Positions 15,145-22,981 of a stretch of DNA of 29,833 nt are shown piece after piece. The DNA is from H17-190 sp034435615 (lineage in GTDB: Bacteria; Chloroflexota; Dehalococcoidia; SM23-28-2; HRBIN24): the NCBI GenBank assembly GCA_034435615.1, contig DAOTWZ010000072.1, positions 1 through 29,833 of the forward strand. Reading direction: 5' to 3'. Below the pieces are notes generated by a model. The model ran no database searches, was not told the DNA's origin, and saw only the letters and a list, made by a program, of their open reading frames with translations. The translations under genes and the position numbers were made by a program. How positions within the stretch are numbered: position 1 is the first letter of the stretch; every line of letters begins with the position of its first letter.

Positions 15145-15921
15145 ATGCGTCCGCTGTTGTGCTGGCTGCTGGCGCCCCTGCTCCTCCTGGCTGCCTGTGG
15201 TGGCGGCGGGAGCGGTGGCGGCCTCTACGTGGCCCTGGGCGATTCCCTGACCGAGGGGGTGGGCGCCACCGATCCCGCCAGCAGGAGCTTCGTGGCGCTG
15301 GTCCATTCCGCCCTGGGCGACGACGTCGAGCTGCTGAACCTGGGCCACGCCGGCGATACCAGCGGCGACCTGATCAACCACGGCCACCTGGACGAGGCCG
15401 TCAGCGCCCTGGAGCTGGCCGGCCAGCGGCAGGAGCGACGCCTGGTGACCATCACCATAGGCGGCAATGACCTCCTGAACCTCTACTTCCAGTTCGTCAT
15501 CACCGGGCGCTGCCCCACCCTGGAGTCCCTCGCCCAGCGCAGCGAGTGCCGGAGCAGCCTGTCGGAGGCGCGCCAGCGGCTGGAGGCCAATCTGGACACC
15601 ATCCTGGGACGGCTGCGCCAGGCCGCCCCTGATGCCATCATCGTCGTCGCCACCCTGTACGACCCCTTCGGCGAGCGATTGGACCCTGGCACCCGGGCGC
15701 TGGTGCAGATGGCGCTGGAGGGAGGCCCCGGCTCCCCCATCGGGGACGGGATCAATGACATCCTGCGGGCCAAGGCCCAGGCCCACGGCGCCCGGGTGGC
15801 GGACCTCTACCAGGCGTTTCAGGGCCGCAGCGGCCTCATCAGCGGCGACCTCATCCATCCCAACGACCAGGGCTACCGCGTCATCGCCGATACCGTCCTC
15901 CCGCTCCTGGAGTCCCGCTGA
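15145..15921 (+). CDS. SGNH/GDSL-family hydrolase, predicted lipoprotein
   Basis: A 258-residue protein. ATG 15145 follows GGAGGA by a normal gap. The N terminus is a lipoprotein signal with lipobox LAAC (Cys18), so the mature protein should be lipid-anchored outside the membrane. SGNH blocks are visible: GDSLTEG (block I, nucleophile Ser), NLGHAGDTSGDL (II), TIGGNDLLNLY (III) and DLIHPNDQGY (V, catalytic Asp and His). The family hydrolyses esters, including lysophospholipids and acylated sugars. The gene starts 10 bases after the previous stop and is two bases from the next start, so it is part of an operon. Confidence 0.92.
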   Translation: MRPLLCWLLAPLLLLAACGGGGSGGGLYVALGDSLTEGVGATDPASRSFVALVHSALGDDVELLNLGHAGDTSGDLINHGHLDEAVSALELAGQRQERRLVTITIGGNDLLNLYFQFVITGRCPTLESLAQRSECRSSLSEARQRLEANLDTILGRLRQAAPDAIIVVATLYDPFGERLDPGTRALVQMALEGGPGSPIGDGINDILRAKAQAHGARVADLYQAFQGRSGLISGDLIHPNDQGYRVIADTVLPLLESR

Positions 15922-15923
15922 CC

Positions 15924-17114
15924 ATGACCGGCTACGATGTGGTGGTGGTGGGCGCCGGACCGGCCGGCAGCACCGCCGCCTGGCTCCTGGCCAGGGCGGG
16001 CGCACGGGTCCTCCTGCTGGACAGGGCCTCCTTCCCCAGGGACAAGCCCTGCGGCGGCGGCGTCACCCTGCGGGCCGCCTCTCTCCAGGAGGTGGACATC
16101 TCGCCCGTGGTGGAGCGGACGGTCTTCGGCGCTCGCTTCTCCCTGCGCCTGGGCCCCCACTTCGACCGCTGGCATCCCCTGCCGCTCACCTACATGACCC
16201 AGCGGCGGCGGCTGGACGCCTTTCTGGCGGAGCAGGCGGCCGTCGCTGGCGCCCACTTCCATCCCGGGGAGCCCGTGACCGGGCTGGAGGTGGAGGGCAG
16301 CGGGGCCACGGTGCGCACTCAGCGGGACGCCTACCGGGCCGGGGTGGTCATCGGCGCCGACGGTGCCAATGGCCTGACCTCCCGCCTCCTGGGGGCCCGC
16401 CAGACCTACGCCGAGGCGGTGGCCCTGGAGGGTAACGTCCCCCTCCCGGACGCCGCCCTCGAGGAGTGGCGAGAGCTGGTGGGCCTGGACCTGGGCTATC
16501 TGGCCGGCGGCTACGGCTGGGTCTTCCCCAAGGACGACCACCTGAACGTGGGCGTCGGCGCCTGGAAGTATGCCGCCGCCACTCTTCGCCGCAAGCTGGT
16601 GGAGCTCTGCCAGCGCTACGGCCTCCCCGCCGACCGCCTATGGGGCCTGCGCGGCCATCACCTCCCCCTGCGGCGTCCCTCGTCGCCCCTGCAGCGGGGC
16701 CCCCTCCTCCTGGTGGGTGACGCCGCCGGCCTGGTGGACCCCCTCTCCGGAGAGGGCATCCACATGGCCTTCCGCAGCGCCCGCCTGGCCAGCGAGGCCG
16801 TCCTGCGCTACCTGGAGGGTGCCGCCGGAGACCTTTCGCCCTACGAGCGGGCGGTGGAGCGCCTCATAGCGCCGGAGCTGGCCGCTTCCTGGCATCTCCA
16901 CGAGCTCTTCCACTTCGCACCGCCGCCCTACGTAGCGGCCCTGCGCCGCAGTCATCACTTCTGGCGACTCTTCTGCCACCTGATCCGGGGCGAGGCTACT
17001 TACCAGGGGCTGCTGCGTCTCCTGGGTCCGCTACGGCCCCTGGTGGGCTTCTACAGCCGCTGGGCGCGCTCCGTGCGCGAGCGTCGGCTCAGGAGGGTCC
17101 TGGGCAACCTCTGA
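15924..17114 (+). CDS. Geranylgeranyl-reductase-family FAD-dependent oxidoreductase
   Basis: A 396-residue flavoprotein. It opens with the dinucleotide fold DVVVVGAGPAGSTAAWLLA and an acidic strand end (VLLLDRASFPRDKPCGGGV), the PxxKPCGG motif being diagnostic for this family. GADGANGLTSRLLG and LLVGDAAGLVDPLSGEGIHMAF are the second and third FAD motifs. Members saturate isoprenoid chains of archaeal or bacterial lipids, chlorophyll side chains or menaquinone; others act on halogenated or polyketide substrates. Which applies here cannot be told. It follows the lipoprotein gene by two bases. A 26-codon reading frame and then the T-box promoter come next. Confidence 0.88.
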   Translation: MTGYDVVVVGAGPAGSTAAWLLARAGARVLLLDRASFPRDKPCGGGVTLRAASLQEVDISPVVERTVFGARFSLRLGPHFDRWHPLPLTYMTQRRRLDAFLAEQAAVAGAHFHPGEPVTGLEVEGSGATVRTQRDAYRAGVVIGADGANGLTSRLLGARQTYAEAVALEGNVPLPDAALEEWRELVGLDLGYLAGGYGWVFPKDDHLNVGVGAWKYAAATLRRKLVELCQRYGLPADRLWGLRGHHLPLRRPSSPLQRGPLLLVGDAAGLVDPLSGEGIHMAFRSARLASEAVLRYLEGAAGDLSPYERAVERLIAPELAASWHLHELFHFAPPPYVAALRRSHHFWRLFCHLIRGEATYQGLLRLLGPLRPLVGFYSRWARSVRERRLRRVLGNL

Positions 17115-17148
17115 CGCCCGGCGCCCTCTGCAGTCGAAGGAGACAGCC

Positions 17149-17229
17149 ATGGCCAGCGTCATCCGCCACCGCCTCAGCGCGGAGGGAGGCTCCGTCGGCC
17201 GCGATGATCGGTTGAAGCCCCCCTGTTGA
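17149..17229 (+). CDS. Possible 26-residue small protein
   Basis: ATG 17149 is preceded by AAGGAGA at ideal spacing. The frame encodes MASVIRHRLSAEGG and ends DRLKPPC before a TGA. The stop lies inside the -35 box of the T-box promoter, so the gene and promoter abut. The peptide is basic with a C-terminal Cys and matches nothing I recognise. The good ribosome site is the main support; it could equally be a decayed gene end. Co-transcription with the reductase gene 35 bases upstream is plausible. Confidence 0.35.
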   Translation: MASVIRHRLSAEGGSVGRDDRLKPPC

Positions 17230-17254
17230 CACATTTATGACTCTCCAATAGAAT
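17226..17254 (+). promoter_or_regulatory. Consensus promoter of the ilv-leu operon
   Basis: A perfect TTGACA (17226-17231) and TAGAAT (17249-17254) are spaced by 17 bases. Initiation is expected near 17261-17262. This is the strongest promoter seen in the window, and it drives the T-box leader. Confidence 0.92.
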
Positions 17255-17505
17255 CGGTTGCAGTATTTACGCTAATGCAAGCCTGCCAGATGGCGGGCGG
17301 ACAACCGAAGATAGCGAGGAAAGGCTGCGAAAGGGAGTAGTAGGGGCGTTCCCTGCCCCAGCGAGCTGGGGGAGCGGTGGGAGCCCAGCGGTAAGGCCGC
17401 CCCGAACTCGCCCTGGAGCCTCCCGGCCGAAAAGGCGGCCTGTGGGCCGCGCCGTGTAGGTCGGGACGGGTGCGCCCGTTAGAGCGCCAGAGGGCCTCAG
17501 GCCGC

Positions 17506-17600
17506 GGCTTGGGGAAGAAGGGTGGTACCGTCCCGCCCTGCGGGGTCCCTTCAGGGCGGGACGTTTGATTACAGTGGCCTGGGGAAGAAGGGTGGTACCG
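17506..17600 (+). repeat. Direct repeat carrying the two T-box sequences
   Basis: Bases 17506-17530 and 17576-17600 match at 24 of 25 positions, with a period of exactly 70 bases. Each copy holds the antiterminator 5' arm and the tRNA-binding bulge. The sequences after each copy differ but rebuild the same structural options. Confidence 0.92.
17517..17570 (+). terminator. T-box module 1: antiterminator 1 / terminator 1
   Basis: Antiterminator: GAAGGG (17517-17522) pairs CCCTTC (17547-17552), with bulge TGGTACC (17523-17529) and an upper helix GTCCCG/CGGGGT (17530-17535/17541-17546, two wobbles). Competing terminator: GTCCCGCCCTG (17530-17540) pairs perfectly with CAGGGCGGGAC (17552-17562). 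The T-tract is weak (GTTTGATT), so termination here may be partial. Confidence 0.85.
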
Positions 17601-17640
17601 CGTGGACCTAGTCCCGTCCCTTCGAGGGTCGGGACTTTTT
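17587..17640 (+). terminator. T-box module 2: antiterminator 2 / terminator 2
   Basis: Antiterminator: GAAGGG (17587-17592) pairs CCCTTC (17618-17623), with bulge TGGTACC (17593-17599) and an upper GCG/CGT helix capped by GGAC-CTA-GTCC (17604-17614). Competing terminator: AGTCCCG (17610-17616) and CCC (17618-17620) pair with GGG (17626-17628) and CGGGACT (17630-17636), followed by a clean TTTTT. This is the stronger of the two terminators and lies 30 bases before the ilvD start. Confidence 0.93.
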
Positions 17641-17669
17641 GTCAGAGAGCCAGAGGAGGGAGGTCAGCC

Positions 17670-19352
17670 ATGGCCGTCGGCCAGGAGCGCAGATACCGAA
17701 GCGACGCTGTGAAGCGTGGCTTCCAGTGGGCGGGCGCCCGCGCCATGTACCGCGCCATGGGCCTCTCCGATGAAGACATCTACCGTCCCTTCGTGGGTGT
17801 GGCCAGCTCCTGGAACGAGGCCACCCCCTGCAACTTCCATCTGGACCGACTGGCGCGGGCGGCCAAGGAGGGCGTGAAGGCTGCCGGCGGCACCCCCAGG
17901 GAGTTCGTTACCATCGCCGTGTCCGATGGCATCGCCATGGGACACCAGGGGATGAAAGCCTCCCTGGTGAGCCGCGAGGTCATCGCCGACAGCGTGGAGC
18001 TGATGGTCCACGCCCACCAGTACGATGCCCTGGTGGCCATCGCCGGCTGCGACAAGAGCCTGCCGGGGATGGCCATGGCCATGGCCCGCCTCAACGTCCC
18101 CGCCGTCTTCCTCTACGGGGGCACCATCCTCCCCGGCAAGTTCCGTGGCCGGGACGTCACCATCCAGGACGTCTTCGAGGCGGTGGGGGCCTACGCCGCT
18201 GGCCGCATGACGGAGGAGGAGCTTTACGAGCTGGAGTGCTCCGCCTGCCCCACGGCCGGCTCCTGCGCCGGTATGTACACCGCCAACACCATGGCCACGG
18301 CCATGGAGGTGCTGGGCCTCTCCCTCCCCGGTACCGCCTCCATCCCCGGCCCCGACCCCCGCCGGGACGAGGCGGCCCGTCGCAGCGGCGAGGCAGTCAT
18401 GCGGCTGCTGGAGATGGAGCTGCGCCCCCGGGACATCCTGACCCGCCGCGCCTTCCTGAACGCCATCACCGTGGACACCGCGGTGGGGGGCTCCACCAAC
18501 GCCGTCCTCCACCTGCTGGCCATTGCCCAGGAGGCCGGCGTGGAGCTTTCCCTGGACGACTTCGACCGCATCAGCCGCAGCACGCCCCACATAGCCGACC
18601 TCCGCCCCGGCGGCCGCTACGTCATGGTGGACCTGGACCGCGTGGGCGGCGTCCCCCTCATCATGAAAACGCTCCTGGACGCCGGCCTCCTGGACGGCGA
18701 CTGCCTCACCGTCACCGGCAAGACGCTACGGGAGAACCTGGCCGAGATATCCCTGCCTCCAGGGCCCCAGGACGTGGTCCGCCCCGTCAGCGACCCCCTG
18801 AGCCCCACCGGCACCATCTGCATCCTCAGGGGCAACCTGGCGCCGGAGGGGGCGGTGGTCAAGACGGCGGGCGTCCGCCATCTGCTGCACACCGGCCCCG
18901 CCCGCGTCTTCGATTCCGAGGAGGAGGCGTTCCAGGCCATATCCCAGCGGCGGATCAAGTCCGGGGACGTGGTGGTGATCCGTTACGAGGGGCCCAAGGG
19001 CGGCCCCGGCATGCGGGAGATGCTGGGCGTCACGGCGGCCCTGGTGGGCCAGGGCCTGGGCGAGGAGGTCGCCCTCATCACCGATGGCCGCTTCTCCGGC
19101 GCTACCCGCGGCCTCATGGTGGGACACGTCTCCCCGGAGGCCGCCGTCGGCGGGCCCATAGCCCTTCTGCGCGACGGCGACGAGGTGACCATCGACGTGG
19201 CCAACCGCCTCATCGAGGTCAAGGTATCGCCGGAGGAGATGGCCGCCCGCCGCCAGGCGTGGACGCCGCCGCCACCGCGGTATGAGCGGGGCGCCCTGGC
19301 CAAGTATGCCCGGCTGGTAGCCTCGGCGGCCCAGGGCGCGATATGCGGCTGA
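17670..19352 (+). CDS. ilvD: Dihydroxy-acid dehydratase
   Basis: A 560-residue iron-sulfur dehydratase making the 2-oxo acids for Val and Ile/Leu. ATG 17670 is preceded by GGAGGGAGGT; the frame is open further upstream only because the T-box terminator region lacks stops. Cysteines for the cluster are Cys54 (TPCN), Cys127 (AGCDKSLPG) and Cys199 (CPTAGSCAGMYTANTM), the three-Cys pattern of the [2Fe-2S] type. GGSTNAVLHLLAIA and DGRFSGATRGLMVGHVSPEA are further IlvD signatures. Sugar-acid dehydratases are related, but the operon decides in favour of IlvD. It is the first gene after the T-box. Confidence 0.97.
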   Translation: MAVGQERRYRSDAVKRGFQWAGARAMYRAMGLSDEDIYRPFVGVASSWNEATPCNFHLDRLARAAKEGVKAAGGTPREFVTIAVSDGIAMGHQGMKASLVSREVIADSVELMVHAHQYDALVAIAGCDKSLPGMAMAMARLNVPAVFLYGGTILPGKFRGRDVTIQDVFEAVGAYAAGRMTEEELYELECSACPTAGSCAGMYTANTMATAMEVLGLSLPGTASIPGPDPRRDEAARRSGEAVMRLLEMELRPRDILTRRAFLNAITVDTAVGGSTNAVLHLLAIAQEAGVELSLDDFDRISRSTPHIADLRPGGRYVMVDLDRVGGVPLIMKTLLDAGLLDGDCLTVTGKTLRENLAEISLPPGPQDVVRPVSDPLSPTGTICILRGNLAPEGAVVKTAGVRHLLHTGPARVFDSEEEAFQAISQRRIKSGDVVVIRYEGPKGGPGMREMLGVTAALVGQGLGEEVALITDGRFSGATRGLMVGHVSPEAAVGGPIALLRDGDEVTIDVANRLIEVKVSPEEMAARRQAWTPPPPRYERGALAKYARLVASAAQGAICG

Positions 19353-19413
19353 TGGGCCGCCACCACGACGGAGCGACGAGGGGTAACAGGAAAGGACGAG
19401 GAGGAGCGGAGCC

Positions 19414-21138
19414 ATGGAGATGACGGGCGCTGAGATGATCCTGGAATCGCTGGCGCGAGAGGGAGTGGAGGCCATATTCGGCATCCCGGGCGGGGCCAAC
19501 CTGCCCCTGTACGACACCCTGCCCAGGTACCACCCCAAGATCCGCCACTATCTGGTGCGGCACGAGCAGGCGGCCGGCCACGCCGCCGAGGGCTACGCCC
19601 GCGTCACCGGCAAGCCCGGCGTATGCTTCGCTACCTCCGGCCCTGGCGCTACCAACCTGGTGACGGCCATAGCCGATGCCTGGATGGACTCGGTGCCCAT
19701 CGTCGCCATCACCGGTTGCGTCATTCGGCCCCTCATCGGCCGTGACGCCTTCCAGGAGGCGGACATCACCGGCATCACCATCCCCATTACCAAGCACAAC
19801 TACTTGGTCCTGGACGTGCACGATATACCGCGCGTCATCCGGGAGGCCTTCTACATCGCCAGCACGGGACGGCCCGGCCCCGTCCTGATAGACATCCCCC
19901 GCGATGTGCAGCAGGAGCGGGCCGAATTCGTCTGGCCGGAGCGGGTGGAGCTGCGGGGCTACCGCCCCCCCGTCTACCCGGACCCCAAGGAGGTGGAGAA
20001 GGCCGCCCAGCTCATCGCCGAGGCGGAGCGGCCCCTCATCCTGGCCGGCCACGGTGTCATCATCTCCCAGGCCTATTACGAGCTGCGGGAGCTGGCCGAG
20101 AAGGCCAACGTCCCGGTCATCACCACCCTTCTGGGCATCAGCGGCTTCCCGCCGGACCATCCCCTCTACCTGGGGATGCCCGGCATGCACGGCATGCACT
20201 GGAACAACCTGGCCATCTCCGAGGCCGACCTCCTCATCGGCATCGGCATGCGCTTCGATGACCGGGTGACAGGCCGCCTGAAGGACTTCGCCCCCAACGC
20301 CAAGGTGGTCCACATCGAGGTCGACCCGGCGGAGGTGGGGAAGAACGTCCGGCCCGCCGCCACCCTGCTGGGCGACGCCCGCGTCTGCCTCCAGCAGCTC
20401 AACCGGGCGGTCCAGTACCGCGAGCGGCCGGACTGGTTCGCCCGTCTGGAGGAGCTGCGGCGGGAGTACCCCTCCCTGGTCTACCCGGAGACGGAGGAGC
20501 TCCTCCCCCAGTACGTCATCGAGCGGATATACCGGCTGAGCGACGGCGAGGCCTATTACGTGACGGGAGTGGGCCAGCACCAGATGTGGGCCGCCCAGTA
20601 CTTCAGCGGCCGCAAGGCCAACTCCTTCGTCACCTCCGGCGGCCTGGGCACCATGGGGTTCGAGGTGCCAGCCGCTATGGGGGTGGCCGTGGCCAAGCCG
20701 GGCGAGCTGGTCTGGGCCATCTGCGGCGATGGCGGCTTCCAGATGACCTCCCAGGAGCTGGCCACGGTAGCCGAATACGGCTGGCCCATCAAGTTCGCCA
20801 TCATCAACAACGGCCATCACGGCATGGTGCGGCAGTGGCAGTCCCTCTTCTACCGCGGCAACCTGGTGGCCAGCCCTCTCAGGAACCCTGACTTCGTCAA
20901 GCTGGCGGAGGCCTATGGCATCCTGGGGCTGCGGGCCACCCGACGCGAGGAGGTAGAGCCTACCATCCAGCGGGCCATGGAGCACCCCGGGCCGGTCCTC
21001 ATAGACTTCCAGGTCAAGCAGGACGAGAACTGCTACCCGATGGTGCCGCCTGGTGCCTCCCTCCAGGAGACCATCGGGCTGCCGGAGGAGTACGTGCGGC
21101 TCGTCAAGGAGCGGCGGACTGCGGGAGTGACGCGATGA
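19414..21138 (+). CDS. ilvB: Acetolactate synthase large (catalytic) subunit
   Basis: A 574-residue ThDP enzyme that condenses pyruvate with pyruvate or 2-oxobutyrate. The catalytic Glu51 lies in VRHEQAAGHAAEGYAR. ATSGPGATNLVTAIADAWMDSVP and IGRDAFQEADI are typical of acetohydroxyacid synthases. The ThDP-Mg motif runs from CGDGGFQMTSQEL to IINNGHHGMVRQWQ. The pairing with ilvN distinguishes it from catabolic acetolactate synthases. ATG 19414 follows a GAGGAGCGGAG stretch. The stop overlaps the ilvN start (ATGA). Confidence 0.97.
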   Translation: MEMTGAEMILESLAREGVEAIFGIPGGANLPLYDTLPRYHPKIRHYLVRHEQAAGHAAEGYARVTGKPGVCFATSGPGATNLVTAIADAWMDSVPIVAITGCVIRPLIGRDAFQEADITGITIPITKHNYLVLDVHDIPRVIREAFYIASTGRPGPVLIDIPRDVQQERAEFVWPERVELRGYRPPVYPDPKEVEKAAQLIAEAERPLILAGHGVIISQAYYELRELAEKANVPVITTLLGISGFPPDHPLYLGMPGMHGMHWNNLAISEADLLIGIGMRFDDRVTGRLKDFAPNAKVVHIEVDPAEVGKNVRPAATLLGDARVCLQQLNRAVQYRERPDWFARLEELRREYPSLVYPETEELLPQYVIERIYRLSDGEAYYVTGVGQHQMWAAQYFSGRKANSFVTSGGLGTMGFEVPAAMGVAVAKPGELVWAICGDGGFQMTSQELATVAEYGWPIKFAIINNGHHGMVRQWQSLFYRGNLVASPLRNPDFVKLAEAYGILGLRATRREEVEPTIQRAMEHPGPVLIDFQVKQDENCYPMVPPGASLQETIGLPEEYVRLVKERRTAGVTR

Positions 21139-21695
21139 GCGAGGGGAAGAACAACCGGCGCTATCACACCATCATCGCCCTGGTGGAGGACCGCCCGGGC
21201 GTCCTGAACCGCATCGCCTCCAAGTGGCGGCAGCGGGGCTTCAACATCGAGAGTCTGGCCGTAGGGCACTCGGAGACGCCCGGCCTCTCCCGCATGACCT
21301 TCGTGGTGGACGCCAGGACGGACTCGGAGCAGGTGGTCCGCCAGCTCGACAAGCTGGTGGACGTGGTGGACATCCGCGACGTCTCCGACGAGGACATCGT
21401 GGCCCGGGAGATGGCCCTCATCAAGGTGCGCTGCGACGCTGGCAACCGCAGCCACATCATCGAGATCGTGGACATCTTCCGGGCCAGCATCGTGGACGTC
21501 TCCCCGGACTCGGTCATCGTCGAGGTGACGGGGGACGAGGGGAAGGTGGACGCCATCTTCGAGCTTCTGAAGGACTACGGCGTCATCGAGATGGTGCGCA
21601 CGGGACGGGTGGCCATGCTGCGGGGCTCCCTGGCCTCCCACCCGCCGGTGGAGCACGAGAGCTACGAGCGCTACCCGGGACAGGAGACCTGGTAG
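21135..21695 (+). CDS. ilvN: Acetolactate synthase small (regulatory) subunit
   Basis: A 186-residue subunit with an N-terminal ACT domain (about residues 9-84, YHTIIALVEDRPGVLNRIASKW and FNIESLAVGHSE). Its C-terminal domain (about 90-165, MALIKVRCDAGNRSHIIEIVDIF) is typical of IlvN/IlvH. It confers feedback inhibition by valine or other branched-chain amino acids on IlvB. The start overlaps the ilvB stop by four bases, consistent with stoichiometric translation. The last 20 residues are a poorly conserved tail. Confidence 0.97.
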   Translation: MSEGKNNRRYHTIIALVEDRPGVLNRIASKWRQRGFNIESLAVGHSETPGLSRMTFVVDARTDSEQVVRQLDKLVDVVDIRDVSDEDIVAREMALIKVRCDAGNRSHIIEIVDIFRASIVDVSPDSVIVEVTGDEGKVDAIFELLKDYGVIEMVRTGRVAMLRGSLASHPPVEHESYERYPGQETW

Positions 21696-21953
21696 ATGAG
21701 CTCTGACGCGGCCCTGCTCGCCCTGGGGATGGTCCTCCCCGGCGCCTACTGCCTGGCGCTGGGGCGATGGCTGTCGTGGCGGTGGGCTCTGGGCGGCCTG
21801 GGGACGCTGATAATGGGGCTGATGTGTTCCTACGTGTTCATGCAGATGATGGGCTTCGCTGGTGGACTGACGTTGACCTACGGCGGTGTCATCGCCCTGG
21901 CCAGCGCCCTGCGAGGAGGGCCGCGGCCGCCGGCCACCGCCCAGAACGCTTGA
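21696..21953 (+). CDS. Small membrane protein of unknown function
   Basis: An 85-residue protein whose ATG follows the ilvN TAG with no gap. It has hydrophobic stretches at about residues 5-25 (AALLALGMVLPGAYCLALG) and 30-72 (ALGGLGTLIMGLMCSYVFM and GGLTLTYGGVIALASAL), likely two or three membrane helices, and an Ala/Pro tail. No family was recognised. Its place between ilvN and ilvC and the tight spacing mean it is co-translated with the biosynthetic genes. A transport or membrane-tethering role is only a guess. Confidence 0.75.
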   Translation: MSSDAALLALGMVLPGAYCLALGRWLSWRWALGGLGTLIMGLMCSYVFMQMMGFAGGLTLTYGGVIALASALRGGPRPPATAQNA

Positions 21954-21965
21954 GGAGGGTAGGCG

Positions 21966-22964
21966 ATGGCCAAGGTCTACTATGACCAGGACGCAGACCT
22001 GGAGCTACTCAGGGGGAAGAAGGTAGCCATCGTCGGCTTCGGCTCCCAGGGGCATGCCCACGCCCTGAACCTCAAGGACTCCGGCGTGGACGTCATCGTG
22101 GGCCTCTACCCCGGCTCCAAGTCCTGGCAGGCGGCCCAGGAGGCGGGGCTCCGGGTCACCACTGTGGCCGAGGCCGCCCAGGAGGCCGATATCGTCATGA
22201 TGCTGGCGCCGGACCAGGTGCAGCGCCAGATCTACGAGGAGAGCATCGCTCCCCACCTGCGGCCGGGGCAGATGCTCATGTTCGCCCATGGCTTCAACAT
22301 CCACTTCAAGCAGATCGTGCCGCCGCCGGACGTGGACGTAACCATGATCGCCCCCAAGGCGCCGGGCCACCGCATGCGGGAGATCTTCACCCAGGGGCTG
22401 GGGGTGCCCGCCCTGCTGGCCGTCCACCAGGACGCCACCGAGAACGCCCGCGCCCTGGCCCTGGCCTACGCCAAGGGGGTGGGCTGCACCAGGGCCGGCG
22501 TCATCGAGACCACCTTCGCCGAGGAGACGGAGACGGACCTGTTCGGTGAGCAGGTGGTCCTCTGCGGTGGCGTCACCTCCCTCATCAAGGCCGCCTTCGA
22601 GACCCTGGTCAACGCCGGCTACCAGCCGGAGGTGGCCTACTTCGAGTGCCTGCACGAGCTGAAGCTCATCGTCGACCTGATGCACGAGGGCGGCATGTCC
22701 TACATGCGCTACTCCATCTCCGACACCGCCGAGTACGGCGATTACACCCGCGGCCCTCGCGTCATCGACGAGCGGGTGCGCCAGACGATGCAGGAGGTGC
22801 TGCGGGAGATCCAGACCGGCGTCTTCGCCCGGGAGTGGATCCTGGAGAACCAGGCTGGGCGGCCCGTCTTCCAGGCGCTGCGGGAGCGGGACGCCCGTCA
22901 CCCCATCGAAGAGGTGGGGCGTCGTCTGCGCTCCATGATGCCCTGGCTCAAGTCCCGCAAGTAG
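21966..22964 (+). CDS. ilvC: Ketol-acid reductoisomerase (class I)
   Basis: A 332-residue enzyme that isomerises and reduces acetolactate and acetohydroxybutyrate, of class I (short) length. The Rossmann motif is VAIVGFGSQGHAHALNL (20-36). FAHGFNIHFKQIVPP and the metal site ETETDLFGEQVVLCGG and CLHELKLIVDLMHEGG provide the Mg ligands Asp and Glu. The phosphate-recognition loop reads GLYPGSKSW (46-54). The first loop position, commonly Arg, is Tyr48 here, which may change NADPH/NADH preference. AGGAGGGTAGGCG precedes the ATG. Confidence 0.97.
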   Translation: MAKVYYDQDADLELLRGKKVAIVGFGSQGHAHALNLKDSGVDVIVGLYPGSKSWQAAQEAGLRVTTVAEAAQEADIVMMLAPDQVQRQIYEESIAPHLRPGQMLMFAHGFNIHFKQIVPPPDVDVTMIAPKAPGHRMREIFTQGLGVPALLAVHQDATENARALALAYAKGVGCTRAGVIETTFAEETETDLFGEQVVLCGGVTSLIKAAFETLVNAGYQPEVAYFECLHELKLIVDLMHEGGMSYMRYSISDTAEYGDYTRGPRVIDERVRQTMQEVLREIQTGVFAREWILENQAGRPVFQALRERDARHPIEEVGRRLRSMMPWLKSRK

Positions 22965-22981
22965 CGAGAGGAGAAACAGCG

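Larger units (their letters stand above)
17262..17640 (+). promoter_or_regulatory. Leucine-type T-box leader with duplicated antiterminator/terminator
   Basis: T-box leaders sense uncharged tRNA: Stem I reads the anticodon, and the antiterminator bulge reads the free CCA end. Stem I is visible from AGGCT (17322-17326) pairing AGCCT (17417-17421). The specifier loop has AGTA (17336-17339) opposite GAA (17404-17406), closed by GGGGCG (17343-17348) with CGCCCC (17398-17403). The codon after GAA is CTC (17407-17409), followed by G, which reads as leucine. The distal part (AGCGAG, then GCTGGG pairing CCCAGC at 17365-17370/17384-17389, with GCGGTG in the loop) matches the Stem I apical motifs. Several helices follow, then two T-box sequences (AAGGGTGGTACCG) at 17518 and 17588. 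Their UGGU bulges fit a discriminator A, as in tRNA-Leu. Placement ahead of ilv-leu genes supports leucine control. Confidence 0.93.

Noticed and set aside
17563..17580. Second Stem I making a true tandem pair of full T-boxes
   Set aside because: Only about 20 bases separate terminator 1 from the second antiterminator, far too few for a Stem I. The duplication is limited to the decision module.
19219..20985. Long minus-strand open frame opposite ilvD and ilvB
   Set aside because: The plus strand carries the conserved ilvB in the same span. The antisense translation has no recognisable domain.
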